The position numbers were made by a program, and so were the translations under genes. This document shows, piece after piece, positions 9,506-18,387 of a stretch of DNA of 64,000 bases. Each line of letters begins with the position of its first letter. The stretch's first letter is position 1. The stretch comes from Microglena sp. YARC. Lineage: Eukaryota; Chlorophyta; Chlorophyceae; Chlamydomonadales; Chlamydomonadaceae. The notes beneath the pieces were generated by a model. It was not told where the DNA came from. It worked only from the letters and a program-made list of their open reading frames with translations, and made no database searches. Where the stretch lies: assembly GCA_022414725.1 (NCBI GenBank), contig CM039464.1, positions 9,293,527-9,357,526 on the forward strand, given 5' to 3'.

Positions 9506-11290
9506 ATGGTGCCAGAGCCGTTGAACATCGTAAAGGAAGAGGCTCATAGCGCTGGTGCTGCAGTGGCGTTTGGGCAGCTCGACTGGGCTGATGATTTCGT
9601 TATACCTGACGAAACTTCAGGTGGCACGAACTCGCCTACCCATCGCTCTCTACCCAGAATCGTCTCCCAGACCAGAGCCATTTTAGAGAACTCGATGTCG
9701 GGTTTTGCAGGATATGGGATTGATGGGGCTGCTGAGTTTCCTGACCTAGGGACAGACGTAGTACAAGAAGGACATCAAAGAGGAGGATGGATGGCCAGTG
9801 GTGTTGCTGCAGCTGGTGCTATGGCACCTGGAGCTGCTGCTGGCGGTACAATGGGGTCAGCTGGTTTTGGCTTTCCTGGTCTTGGGACCCAGGGGACATC
9901 CTCCCTTGGGGATGATGACCCAGTGACAATGCGGTTAGCCCTCAATCACGATGATCATGACGAGGTTCGTTCACCCCACCCACTGATGGCAGGCATGGGG
10001 CCTGGCATGCCCGGCATGCATGGTTTCGGTTTTGGAATGCCACCAGGCATGATGCCTGGAATGATGGGAGGCATGCCCGGAATGCATGGAAGTATGCCCG
10101 GAATGCCTGGAATGATGGGAGGCATGCCCGGAGCGCATGGAGGTATGCCCAGAATGCCTGGAATGATGGGAGGCATGCCCGGAGCGCATGGAAGTATGCC
10201 CGGAATGCCAGGAATGATGGGAGGCATGCCCGGAACGCATGGAAGTATGCCTGGAATGCATGGAGGCATGCCCATGATGCCAGGTATGATGCCTATGCCT
10301 ATGCCAGGTATGATGCCTGGTTATCAGATGGGTAGAGGTGTGCCTGGAGGGCCTCCCACCTCGGGAGGGAATGCAGCCCCCTCCGGTACTTACCATGCTG
10401 GATTCCACCAAATGATGATGCCGGGTGGTTCTTTCATGCCTCGTCCGGGGATGCCCGGGGGAGGCATGCCCATGATGTCTGGCTGTGGCATGCCCATGAT
10501 GCCGGGTGGTGGCATGCCTATGATGCACGGCGGTGGCATGCCCATGATGCACGGCGGAAGTATGCCCATGATGCCTGGAGGTGGCATGCCCGGCATGCCT
10601 GGCATGATGCCAGGTGGTGGCATGCCTATGATGCCAGGGGCGGGCATGTCCATGTTCCCCGGTGGGGGCATGCCTGGCATGCCAAGTGGATATCCTGGTA
10701 TGATGTCTTTGGGGTCTGGGGACCCCCGCCCAGCCTCTAGAAACGGAGCAACAGCAGCAGCAAGGGTTGGGAGCACACGTGTAGGGGGAAACACAGTCTC
10801 GCCAGCTGACACTGACATGTGTGAGGACCAACAGGCTCTTGGCTCTTCTAAAGCAGCACCATCAGGGACAGCTACCGACACTAATCCATTGCTATCCCCC
10901 CCCTCCAACAGCCTGGAGGCAGGGGCGCGCCAAGACATGATCTTGGACGAGGACGCAGGAGATGCAGCAGCCATGCTAGCCGCAGCTGGGCCGTCGGTCT
11001 TAGAAGAAGGGGATGGCTCACACGGAGCAGGCTCTGTCCTTCCCCCCTCCATAAGTGGCAGGACACATGCTGGAGAGCACTCGGCTAGTGGGGCGGCTGT
11101 AGCTGCATCTCATTTGGGCCCAGGGGGTAGTAGCACTGCCATGGGAACACCTCTACTGGACTTTGCGCAGCAGTGGCACGCAGCGCACCTGCAACATCAA
11201 GCAGCTACTTTTTATTGGTGGCAAATGTGGATGAGCATGCTGTATTCCTCTCTAGGAATGCCTGGAAAAGCACTTCCACAAAATATGCAG
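9506..11290 (+). CDS. Gene A exon 1: Met/Gly/Pro-rich N-terminal part of a GATA-type protein
   Basis: Starts at ATG 9506 (MVPEPLNIVKEEAHSAGA). Residues 1-110 are mixed and acidic. About 145-410 is a low-complexity array of GMPGM, GGMPMM and HG units in steps of 3 to 15 residues. 410-560 is Ser/Ala/Gly-rich with acidic patches. It ends in a better ordered QHQAATFYWWQMWMSMLYSS segment and ALPQNMQ. The frame would stop 12 bases past CAG|GTAGGG (11288-11296), a good 5' splice site. Joining at 11290 to 13204 keeps phase 0. Linkage to the downstream zinc finger exons is inferred from consistent phase, shared strand and composition. The role would be a disordered regulatory or activation region of a DNA-binding protein. 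The exon's last 66 bp seed the repeat array in intron 1. Confidence 0.7.
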
Positions 11291-12791
11291 GTAGGGGCAT
11301 AGGGGCTGAGATGCTGTTGCTGCTGGTGTTGGTGTTGGTGTTGTTGTAAGTGCTTATGGGCTGTGATTGTGTGTGTATTTGTGTGTTTGTTTCTTTTTAT
11401 TGGTGGCAAATGTGGATAAGCATGCTGTATTCCTCTCTGGGAATGCCTGGGAAGGTATTGCCTCAAAATATGCAGGTAGGGGCGTAGGGGCTGAGATGCT
11501 GTTGCTGCTGCTGCTGGTGTTGTTGTAAGTGCGTAGGGCCTTTTTTTTGCTGGTAGCAAATGTGGATTAGCATGCTCTACTCCTCTCTGAGAATGCCTGG
11601 AAAGGCACTTCCTCAAAACATGCAGGTAGGGGCGTAGGGGCTGAGATGCTGCTGCTGCTGCTGCTGCTGGTGATGATGGAACTGTTGGTGTTGGTGTAAG
11701 TGCTTAGGGGCAGTGTGTATGTGTGATTGTGTGTGTATTTGTGTGTATGTTGTTTTTTACTGGTGTAAGATGTAGATGAGCATCCTGTATTCCTCTCTGG
11801 GAATGCCTGGAAAGGCACTTCCTCAAAATATGCAGGTAGGGGCGTAGGGGCTGAGATGCTGTTGCTGCTGCTGGTGCTGGTGTTGTTGTACGTGCTTAGG
11901 GGCTGTGTGTATGTGTGATTGTGTGTGTATTTGTGTGTACCTTTCTTATTACTGATGGTAGATGTGGATGAGCATGCTCTACTCCTCTCTGGGAATGCCT
12001 GGAAAGGCACTTCCTCAAAACATGCTGGTAGGGGCGTAGGGGCTGAGATGCTGTTGCTGCTGCTTCTGGTGCTGGTGTTGTTGGTGTTGTTGTAAGTGCT
12101 GAGGGGCTGTGTGTATGTGTGATTGTGTGTGTATATTTTTTTATTGTTGGTAGATGTGGATGAGCATGCTCGACTCCGCTCTGGGAATGCCTGGGAAGGC
12201 TCTGCCTCAGAACATGCAGGTAAGGGCTCAATGCCTTTGTGTGTGTGTGTTTGTGCGTGTTTGTCTGTTTGTGTGTGTGTGTTTATGTGTGTGTGTGCGT
12301 GTGGCACTGCCACAGAACATGCAGGTAGGGGCTTATGGCCTGTGTGTGTATGTGTGTGCATGTGTGTGTTTGTGTGTCACTGCTTCAGAACATGCAGTTT
12401 GGGGCTTATGGCCTGTGTGTGTTAGTATGTGTGTGTGTGTTTGTGCGTGCGTGTGCGTGTGTATGTGTGTGTATGTGGCACTTCCTCAAAACATGCAGGT
12501 AGGGGCGTAGGGGCTGAGATGCTGCTGCTGCTGCTGCGGCGGCTGCTGCTGCTGCTGCTGGTGATGATGGTGTTGTTGTAAGTGCTTAGGGGGTGTGTGT
12601 AAGTGTGATTGAGCGATTTGTTTTTTAAACTGGTGGTAGATGTGAATGAGCATGCTCGACTCCTCATTAGGAATGCCTGGGAAGGCTCCACCTCAGAACA
12701 TGCATGTAGGTATTTGCTGTCGTTGCTGTTGATGAGCATGCCCTACTCCGCGCTGGGAATGCCTGGAAAAGCTCTGCCTCAGAACGCGCAG
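11225..12791 (+). repeat. Tandem array of a 66-bp exon end plus 5' splice site, up to 11 copies
   Basis: Each complete copy is 66 bp (22 codons, phase 0), reading M-W-[MI]-S-M-L-[YD]-S-[SA]-L-x-MPGK-x-LPQNMQ, and most are followed by GTAGGGGC or GTAAGG. Full copies: 11225-11290 (in exon 1), 11410-11475, 11560-11625, 11770-11835 (TAG at codon 2), 11962-12027 (CAG to CTG at the end), 12154-12219 and 12640-12705 (TGA at codon 2). A 5'-shortened copy is at 12732-12791. End fragments are at about 12304-12324, 12378-12397 and 12478-12499. Spacing is 150-210 bp and includes CTG/TTG and GT microsatellites. Copies at 11962, 12154 and 12640 are directly preceded by GGTAG, a usable 3' splice site, whereas copies 1 and 2 have GGCAA there. 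Confidence 0.85.
12236..12476 (+). repeat. GT-rich microsatellite within intron 1
   Basis: Interrupted (GT)n with TGTGTGCGTG variants, broken by the two short exon-end fragments near 12304 and 12378. Confidence 0.8.
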
Positions 12792-12837
12792 GTTCGTTTG
12801 TTGTTGTTGCTATTGTTAGTTTTGCCATTTTTGTTTT

Positions 12838-12971
<134 letters not shown>

Positions 12972-13203
12972 CGTCATTGTCTTTGCTGTCTCAAGTTACT
13001 TCACCCATGTTCTTGCATTTTGTTCTCAGCATTGTGGTCTAGTAGTGTTTGTGCTGCTCCTGTCCACTCTGCCTGCAGACAGTGGGCAGCCTACATGCTG
13101 ATAGTGTCAGCAAACTCAGATGCTCCTGAAACCTTGCACTTTAGCTTGAATGGGTACCATGGCCCAAGCCTTTCTTTTAAACACACAAACAATGCTCTTG
13201 CAG

Positions 13204-13747
13204 GAAGTAGCAGCGCAATACCAGGCGCTGGCATCATCCCCTCAGTACCAGGCCCTCATCATGGGCCACATGAGGCCAGGCATGCCTCAGTGGCAGGTCC
13301 CTGGCCCCCCTGCCCCCCCCATGGGGCCGCCGCCAGCAGCATGGCCTCAGTGGCAGGTTCCTACCCCCCTGGCCCCCCCCATGGGGCTGCCGCCAGCAGC
13401 ATGCCACAGTGGCAGGTCCCTGGCCCCCCTGGCCCCCCTCATGGGGCTGCCGCCAGCAGCATGCCTCAGTGGCAGGTCCCTGGCCCCCCTGGCCCCCCCA
13501 AGGGGCCGCTGCCAGCAGCGTGCCCCGCCCCCCTGCCTCAACTCCTGCACCTGGGGGTCCTAGGAAGCAAGTAGCCCGAGAGGCCGCAGCCCCCTGTACT
13601 GCACCAGCTCAAAAGGTGGTACCCATCGCGGGGCCCTCCTCCGCTGTGGCAGTAGTTCCTGCTCAGGTGATTGTGCGGCATAAACAGATTGGGGTGAATG
13701 TCAAGGCAGAAGATATTCCGGCTGTTCCGGCTGGGTTGTTACCGCAG
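13204..13747 (+). CDS. Gene A exon 2: Pro/Gln-rich repeats and a conserved-looking tail
   Basis: Begins after TCTTGCAG at 13203 with EVAAQYQALASSPQYQALIM and ends at LLPQ before CAG|GTGGGT (13747). The middle has four 59-61-bp units reading MPQWQVPGPPAPPMG-type sequence. The C-terminal 60 residues (VARE...IGVNVKAEDIPAVP) look like ordinary globular coding. The start is in frame 1 and the end in frame 2; units 1-2 and 3-4 are also in different frames, and all changes fall beside C runs of 6 to 9. Either the C runs are mis-sequenced by one base, or the exon is broken or has another small intron. With frame corrected, both ends are phase 0. The role within the protein is unknown. Confidence 0.55.
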
Positions 13748-13850
13748 GTGGGTCGTGCGTCTGTTTAGGGCTTAGGGTTTAGTGTTGTTACCGCAGGTGC
13801 GTCGTGCGTCTGTTTAGGGTTTAGGGTTGTTACCGCAGGTGCGTCGTGCG
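13738..13850 (+). repeat. Tandem copies of the exon 2 5' splice site
   Basis: GTTACCGCAGGTGNGTCGTG occurs three times, with CAG ending at 13747, 13796 and 13838 (periods 49 and 42 bp). The units are separated by TTTAGGGTTTAGGG-like spacer. The first is the inferred exon 2 donor. Confidence 0.85.
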
Positions 13851-13940
13851 TCCCTTGCTGTTCAATCTGTCATTTATTTACGTTACTTACATCCGTTATA
13901 TCCGTTAGTTATTTACGAGAGGGGAGCAAGAAAAAAGAGA

Positions 13941-13942
<2 letters not shown>

Positions 13943-13975
<33 letters not shown>

Positions 13976-14039
13976 ATAACAACTTCGAACATTCGGTCTG
14001 CCAACTTTATTCCCCCCCCCCCCCCCCCCCCCCCCCCCC
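13943..14039. repeat. Poly(G)32 and poly(C)28 facing tracts
   Basis: G run at 13943-13974 and C run at 14012-14039 separated by 37 bp (AATAACAACTTCGAACATTC... GCCAACTTTATT). The two runs can pair as a hairpin or fold as G-quadruplex/i-motif. A similar layout, poly(G) then GCCAACTTTATTTCCCCC, occurs at 47414-47468. Confidence 0.9.
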
Positions 14040-14253
14040 TCTTGGTTATATAGTTATTTAGTTAGTCTTCCGATCCGTCATAAATAGTTACTCTTGAAGG
14101 GATATCCCCCCACGATCCCATGAATCAATTTTATAAGATTTGTTTTGCCTTCCTTTTTAAGAGAGACTTTCAAAGTTTAAGAGTGAATGCTGAAGTTCTC
14201 GCATTTTTGGTATTAGATGCTTTATAGCTAAACCTATACCCTTCAATACATTC

Positions 14254-14455
14254 TTAGACCCACCCACCACCCACCCCTCCCTCTCCCTCTCCCTCTCCCT
14301 TGTTTTGACCTGGATAAGTCTTTGAACGGTCTAATCCTTTTCGTGTGCTCCCTGTTCTATGGGTTTCCCAAAGGGGGACTTGGAATTGGATGACGGCGAG
14401 AAGCCCGGAGTTGGCTGAAAAACCATGTAACAATTTACTTAACAAAAAATCCTTG
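14254..14455 (-). repeat. Dispersed repeat R1, copy c (opposite strand)
   Basis: On the minus strand reads TTGTTACATGGTTTTTCAGC, CAACTCCGGGCTTCTCGCC, then CCCATAGAACAGGGAGCACA, matching copy a at 3476-3600 block by block. Lies in intron 2 of gene A. Confidence 0.65.
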
Positions 14456-14508
14456 CTTGTTCACCACACAAAAGCACGCCTTTCATGTGGACACCCCCTA
14501 CACTCTCC

Positions 14509-14745
14509 CCCTCTCTTCTCCCTCTCTCCCTCTCTCCCCTCTCTCCTCTCTCCCTCTCTCCCTCTCTCCCTCTCTCCCTCTCTCCCTCTCTCCCTCTCTC
14601 CCTCTCCCCTCTCTCCCTCTCCCCCTCCCCCTCCATCTCCATCTCCATCTCCATCTCCATCTCCATCTCCATCTCCATCTTCTCTCCCCCCCCTCCCCTC
14701 CCCCTCCCCTCCATCTCCATCTTCTCTCCCCCCCCCCACGTCCCG
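14509..14745. repeat. CT-rich microsatellite
   Basis: (CTCCCT)n and (CATCTC)n blocks with short C runs, within intron 2 of gene A. Responsible for long Ser/Pro, Leu and Glu/Arg shadow ORFs on both strands. Confidence 0.9.
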
Positions 14746-14927
14746 TCCCTCCTGAATGCTCCCCTCCCTCCACTGGCTCCCCGTCCCCAGACCCCTCCCT
14801 CTCAAAGTCCCCCTCCCCCTGCCGTCCCACTTGACCCCTCGTGGAAGGCAGGAGTACACCAACCAGCAACCAACAACCAAAGTCCCCCCCCCCCCCCCCC
14901 CCCCCCCCCTGCTTTTGAACGCAGCAG

Positions 14928-15176
14928 CTGAACAAAGCACTGGAAGGTGGCGAGGCCTTTCTGGAAGAGTGTGGAGCTCCGTCTGACTTCAGCGGTGATC
15001 CTCTTAACAGCGACGATGAGGAGGAAGGGGTTGGGTCGTGGTCGGATGACGGAATTGAGGGGGGCAAACGAGCGAGGACAAAGGAGGAGGGTAACACGGA
15101 CGAGGGGCCGCGTCCCACTGGGCCGGATGGCCAGCCAGCACCTAAGCGAGGACGTAGAGCAGTCAAGGATGCCAAG
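14928..15176 (+). CDS. Gene A exon 3: acidic linker ending in a basic patch
   Basis: 249 bp, exactly 83 codons, with no ATG. Reads LNKALEGGEAFLEECGAPSD, then an acidic stretch with SDDEEEG, then GGKRARTKEEGN, and ends in PKRGRRAVKDAK before AAG|GTAGGA at 15176. The 3' splice site is GCAGCAG at 14921-14927 behind a 26-C run, so the exon may start at 14925 (adding one Gln) or 14928. The final KRGRRAVK is a candidate nuclear localisation signal just before the zinc finger exon. Phase 0 at both ends fits exons 2 and 4. Confidence 0.65.
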
Positions 15177-15720
15177 GTAGGATTTTGATTTTGATTTGAG
15201 TTGGTACATGCTTTCAAGCAAGGACGTAGAGCAGTTAAGGATCCCAAGGTAGGATTTGGGTTTGAATTGTTACACGGTATTAAGGGTGGATGAAAAGCAG
15301 TCAAGGATGCCAAGGTAGGATTTTGATTTTGAGTAGAGTTTTGACATGCTTTCAAGCAAGGGCGTAGGGCAGTCAAGGATCCCAAGGTAGGATTTGGGTT
15401 TGAATTGTTACACGGTATTAAGTTTGGATGTAAAGCAGTCAAGGATGCCAAAGGAGGATTTTGATTTTGATTTGAGTTTTGACATGCTTTCAAGCAAGGA
15501 CGTAGAGCAGTCAAGGATCCCAAGGTAGGATTTGGATTCTGATTTGAGTTGTGACATGCTTTCAAGCAAGGGCGTTGAGCAGTTCAGGATGCCAATGTTT
15601 GATTTGCATTTTAATTTTAATTTTAACATGCTTCCAAGTTAGGACGTAGAGCAGTCAAGGATGCCAAGGTAGGATTTGGATTTTAATTGTTACATGGTTT
15701 CAAGCTAGAAGGTAGAGCTG
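15150..15720 (+). repeat. Tandem copies of the exon 3 end and its 5' splice site
   Basis: Eight or nine imperfect copies of GGACGTAGAGCAGTCAAGGA-TNCCAAG|GTAGGATTTNG at about 70-bp spacing. AAG|GT boundaries after the real one (15176) are at 15248, 15314, 15386, 15524 and 15668. Copies near 15450 (AAAGGAGG) and 15594 (CAATGTTT) have lost the site. Spacer sequence (GATTTGAGTT, TTGTTACATGGTTTC) resembles the head of dispersed repeat R1. Confidence 0.85.
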
Positions 15721-15726
15721 TCAACT

Positions 15727-15925
15727 ACTACCACCCCACACCCATGCCACACTCACTACCACCCTCAAAATCATAACCACACCCGCATCCGGCCTGCACC
15801 CACCTGCCACACTCACAACCACCCTCAAAATCATAACCACAACCATATCTGGCCCGCACCCATCTGCCACACACACATCCACCCTCAACACAACCACATC
15901 CGGCCCGCACCCAACTCACTCAGCA
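15727..15925. repeat. 60-bp tandem repeat in intron 3
   Basis: Three copies with exact 60-bp period (ACCCTCAAAATCATAACCAC at 15761 and 15821, a diverged copy at 15881). Confidence 0.85.
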
Positions 15926-16105
15926 GCCTTGGAAGCAGCTTCAGGCTTCTCCCAGAAAAATCCAGCTAGCACCTACAGGCCCAACAGGGGCCTGCCTCCC
16001 CTCACCCACGCATCCTCCCACCCAATCAACTGCCCACCCAATCATCCACCTGATCACCCCCCACCCCCACCCCCCCTCCATCCCTCCATCCCTCCATCCC
16101 TCCAG

Positions 16106-16200
16106 TTGTTCAAGAACTGCGGAACGCAGGCAACTCCTTTCTAGAGGAAAGACAAAAACGATGGGCAGCCGTTGTGTAATGCATGTGGGCTATATGCCTC
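16106..16200 (+). pseudogene. Decayed second copy of the GATA-finger exon
   Basis: 95 bp closely matching the start of exon 4 (16440 onward), placed after CCTCCAG at 16105, 335 bp upstream of the intact copy. Reads KNCGTQATPF, then TAG where exon 4 has TGG (Trp), then RKDKNDGQPLCNACGLYAS. The first zinc-binding Cys codon is TTC (Phe). Homology stops at 16200 in CACCCA-rich repeat. With one ligand lost and a stop it cannot encode a finger. Confidence 0.85.
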
Positions 16201-16439
16201 CCCTCACCCACCCAGTCAACCATCCAAGCAACCGCCCACCCAATTAACAACCTAATCACCCATCCGGCCAGTCAATCATCCACCGCTCACCCAAGCAACA
16301 ACCTAATCACCCACCCACCTATCCACCCAGTCAACCACACGATCAACTACCTACCCACCCAATCAAACACCCAATCAAACACCCAAGCAACCATCCACCC
16401 AAGCCCCCCCCCCCCCCCCCCCCCCTCTCATCCTAGCAG
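16201..16439. repeat. CCACCCAATCAA-type degenerate repeats and a C22 tract
   Basis: Intron 3 tail. Irregular CAACCACCCAATCA units, then 22 C at 16404-16425, then TCTCATCCTAGCAG, the 3' splice site of exon 4. Confidence 0.7.
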
Positions 16440-17210
16440 GTGTGCAAGAACTGTGGTACGCAGGCAACGCCTTTCTGGAGGAAAGACAAAAACGATGGAC
16501 AGCCGTTGTGTAATGCCTGTGGGCTATATGCCTCAAAGAACGACGCACCTAGGCCCAAGGTGTTGTGGAAGGCAGACGAGGGTGGGGTGGCTGGCATGCT
16601 GATGACAGGCCACCAGGGTATGAGTATGCCCAGCCTGGCCCCAGTTGTCTCCCCCCAAGCCATGGCCGGTCACATGGCAGCCATGGCCGCAGGCCATCTA
16701 GGGCCGCACATGGGCGGTGCAAATGGTATGCCAGGTGTACCCCGGGGGCCCTTCCCAGGTCCCCCTGGCCGCCCCCTGGTTCCTTTGAAACCCGGGATGC
16801 CGGGTGCAGTGCGCCCCCCTGGTGCCCCTGTGGGCCCCCCAGGGGGGCCTCGGCCAGGGATGGTGGGGGGGCCCCGGCCAATGCCAGGGATGTATCCCCG
16901 TCCCCCGGGTGCGACGGTGGGTCCCCCGCCAACGGCCTCCGCCATCTTCGCTGCTGCCATTGCCGCTGCACAAGCGGCGGCCGCCAAGGGCCTGCCTCCC
17001 CCTAATTTCCCTTTCGGACCCCATCTGGCCAACCTGCTTGCCGCTGCCCAGAGGCCCCCTCTTGGGGGGGCTGTGTCCAAGCTCGGTGCGCCAACCAGCG
17101 GAGCCCTACTCAAACCTGCTGGTGACCAGATGGCTGGGGCAGGTGGGATGAAACTTGCTGGCTTGCCAATGGGTATGCCTCCGGCTGCTGCGGCTGCTGC
17201 TGCTGCCAAG
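16440..17210 (+). CDS. Gene A exon 4: GATA-type zinc finger (plant class)
   Basis: 771 bp, 257 codons, phase 0. The first residues form the zinc finger: CKNCGTQATPFWRKDKNDGQ, then PLCNACGLYA and PRPKVLW, i.e. C-X2-C-X18-C-X2-C with the typical TPxWR and CNACGLY motifs. X18 spacing is the usual plant/green-algal GATA class, which binds WGATAR-type DNA in the nucleus (family knowledge). The rest is Gly/Pro/Met-rich (PGMPGAVRPPGAPVGPPGG type) with an Ala-rich segment (AAAIAAAQAAAAK) and ends in poly-Ala-Lys. The acceptor is TAGCAG at 16434-16439, another NAGNAG. The donor is AAG|GTGAGG at 17210; reading through would stop at 17217. No ATG begins the finger, so it must be spliced to upstream exons. 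Confidence 0.9.
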
Positions 17211-17330
17211 GTGAGGTGATGGTATGGTAGGGGTAGGGGAGGTGGTAGGCTTGCCAAGGTGAGGTGATGGTATGGTAGGGGTAGGGGAGGTGGTAGGCTG
17301 CTAAGGTGGGTGATGGTATGGTAGGGATGG
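17195..17330 (+). repeat. Tandem copies of the exon 4 5' splice site
   Basis: CCAAG|GTGAGGTGATGGTATGG recurs with AAG ending at 17210, 17258 and 17305 (the last is CTAAG|GTGGG), periods 48 and 47 bp. The whole 47-bp intronic start is duplicated. Confidence 0.85.
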
Positions 17331-17454
17331 GGGAGATGGTAGGGGTGGTCCTGGTCGTGCTTGTGGCAGTTGTTGGGTTAGGCTGCAGGGGTTGTTGGTG
17401 TTGGTGGTGGCAGTCGAAGAGGTGGTGTGGTTTGATAAAGGGGGGGTGGGGAGG

Positions 17455-17556
17455 GCTAGGGGGAAGTTAGCTCGGGGTTAGCCAGCCCTAGGGTGGGGTT
17501 TGGGGTTAAACCCCTGCCCCCGGGCCGGCCAACCCCGGGCTAACTTCCCCCCTACC
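17455..17556. repeat. Intronic inverted repeat (about 24-bp arms)
   Basis: Left arm CTAGGGGGAAGTTAGCTCGG (+GGTT) at 17456-17479 and right arm AACCCCGGGCTAACTTCCCC (+CCTA) at 17531-17554 are complementary with two mismatches. The loop contains a second smaller G/C inverted repeat. Located in intron 4. Could be a small MITE or a stable RNA hairpin. Confidence 0.8.
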
Positions 17557-17714
17557 GGTGGGGAGGTGGGTTAGGGCAGGTGAGGTAGCGGTGGTAGCAA
17601 GGGTGGGGGTAGGGTTTTGGGACGAGAGAGAGTTTGGAGGAGTGATTTTGGCTTTGAAGTTAGACTTGGATTCTGTCATCTCTCCTCTGTCATCATCCGT
17701 TTTCTGTATTTCAG

Positions 17715-17780
17715 ATTTCTGTAGGCCAGATTGAGCAGCTAGTTGTGCTGCTCAAGCCTGATTTCAGGATGGTCGCTTAG
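17715..17780 (+). CDS. Gene A exon 5: terminal exon
   Basis: After TTCTGTATTTCAG (17702-17714) an open stretch of 21 codons reads ISVGQIEQLVVLLKPDFRMV-A and ends at TAG 17778-17780. It is phase 0, so exon 4 (poly-Ala-Lys) joins directly. The classic pyrimidine-rich acceptor, exact phase and amphipathic, leucine-rich character support it. Being short, it is less certain than exon 4. The alternative is splicing to the Ala-rich exon of gene B at 43174, across the satellite. Confidence 0.55.
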   Translation: MSVGQIEQLVVLLKPDFRMVA

Positions 17781-17839
17781 CCATCGCATGGCGGAGCCTG
17801 AAGGGCTCGGGGGGTCATGCGTCCGCCATGCAACGATGG
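17781..17839 (+). terminator. Stem-loop directly after the gene A stop codon
   Basis: CCATCGCATGGCGGA at 17781-17795 pairs with TCCGCCATGCAACGATGG at 17822-17839 (15 bp with a small bulge); the loop is 26 bp. It begins at the base after the TAG. A role in 3' end formation or mRNA stability is inference. Confidence 0.5.
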
Positions 17840-18387
17840 AATGGCGACGCAGTGGCGATGCGTCGTCGGAAAAACAAGTTCTATGCAGCGTCGCAAGCGA
17901 CGCGGAAAGTTGGCGGAGTGTGTAGGCAACGGACTGGAGCTGACCGCAGCCAGTTAGTTATGAGAGTTGGCTGATGTGGCAGGCTTCAATTTTTCGGTCG
18001 GTGGATCGCACGGGCAAACGGACAACGAGGTAACCCTGGGGGTTCCCGCCCTCAGAAGGGGGGGCTCCGCCAAAAACTGCTCATCTTGACCCTCTGCCTT
18101 TCTCCTTGTTTGTCCCCACCTCTCCACGACGTTGGTGTGGTTCATGAGGATCCGGGGATCAAACACGCGACTTCCTGGCGAGGTGCCCCAATCCTCCCGA
18201 CCAGTAGACTATGCTCGAAACCCAACGTAGTACATGAGGAAAACGTGGTGTCTGATTGAAAAATGTATTGGGTCGTATGCGTCATACACCACAGTTGGTC
18301 TGGCTCGCAATAGGCTATCAGGTCCACCCCAATCCAGAGCAGCTCTGCTTATTGATGAATATGGTGATGAATACCTCCGATCTTATC
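17840..18387. other. 3' flank of gene A with a tRNA-like segment
   Basis: No protein gene seen. GC-rich with many GCGTCG/CGACGC repeats at 17845-17905. A tRNA-like pol III promoter pair lies on the minus strand (separate entry). Confidence 0.4.
18140..18230 (-). repeat. tRNA-derived, SINE-like segment (A and B box)
   Basis: On the minus strand TAGTCTACTGG (18201-18211) matches the A-box consensus TRGYNNARNNG at 10 of 11 positions, and GTGTTTGATCCCC (18154-18166) resembles the B box GGTTCGANTCC. Their spacing of about 45 bp is that of a tRNA gene. I could not fold a full cloverleaf, so a decayed tRNA or SINE head is likelier than a working tRNA. Confidence 0.4.

Noticed and set aside
13765..13830. 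Telomere-like TTTAGGG units
   Set aside because: Only two or three imperfect units inside a duplicated donor spacer; no terminal array.
14439..15565. Long minus-strand and plus-strand ORFs over the CT-rich block
   Set aside because: Low-complexity shadows of (CTCCCT)n and of the exon 3 donor array.
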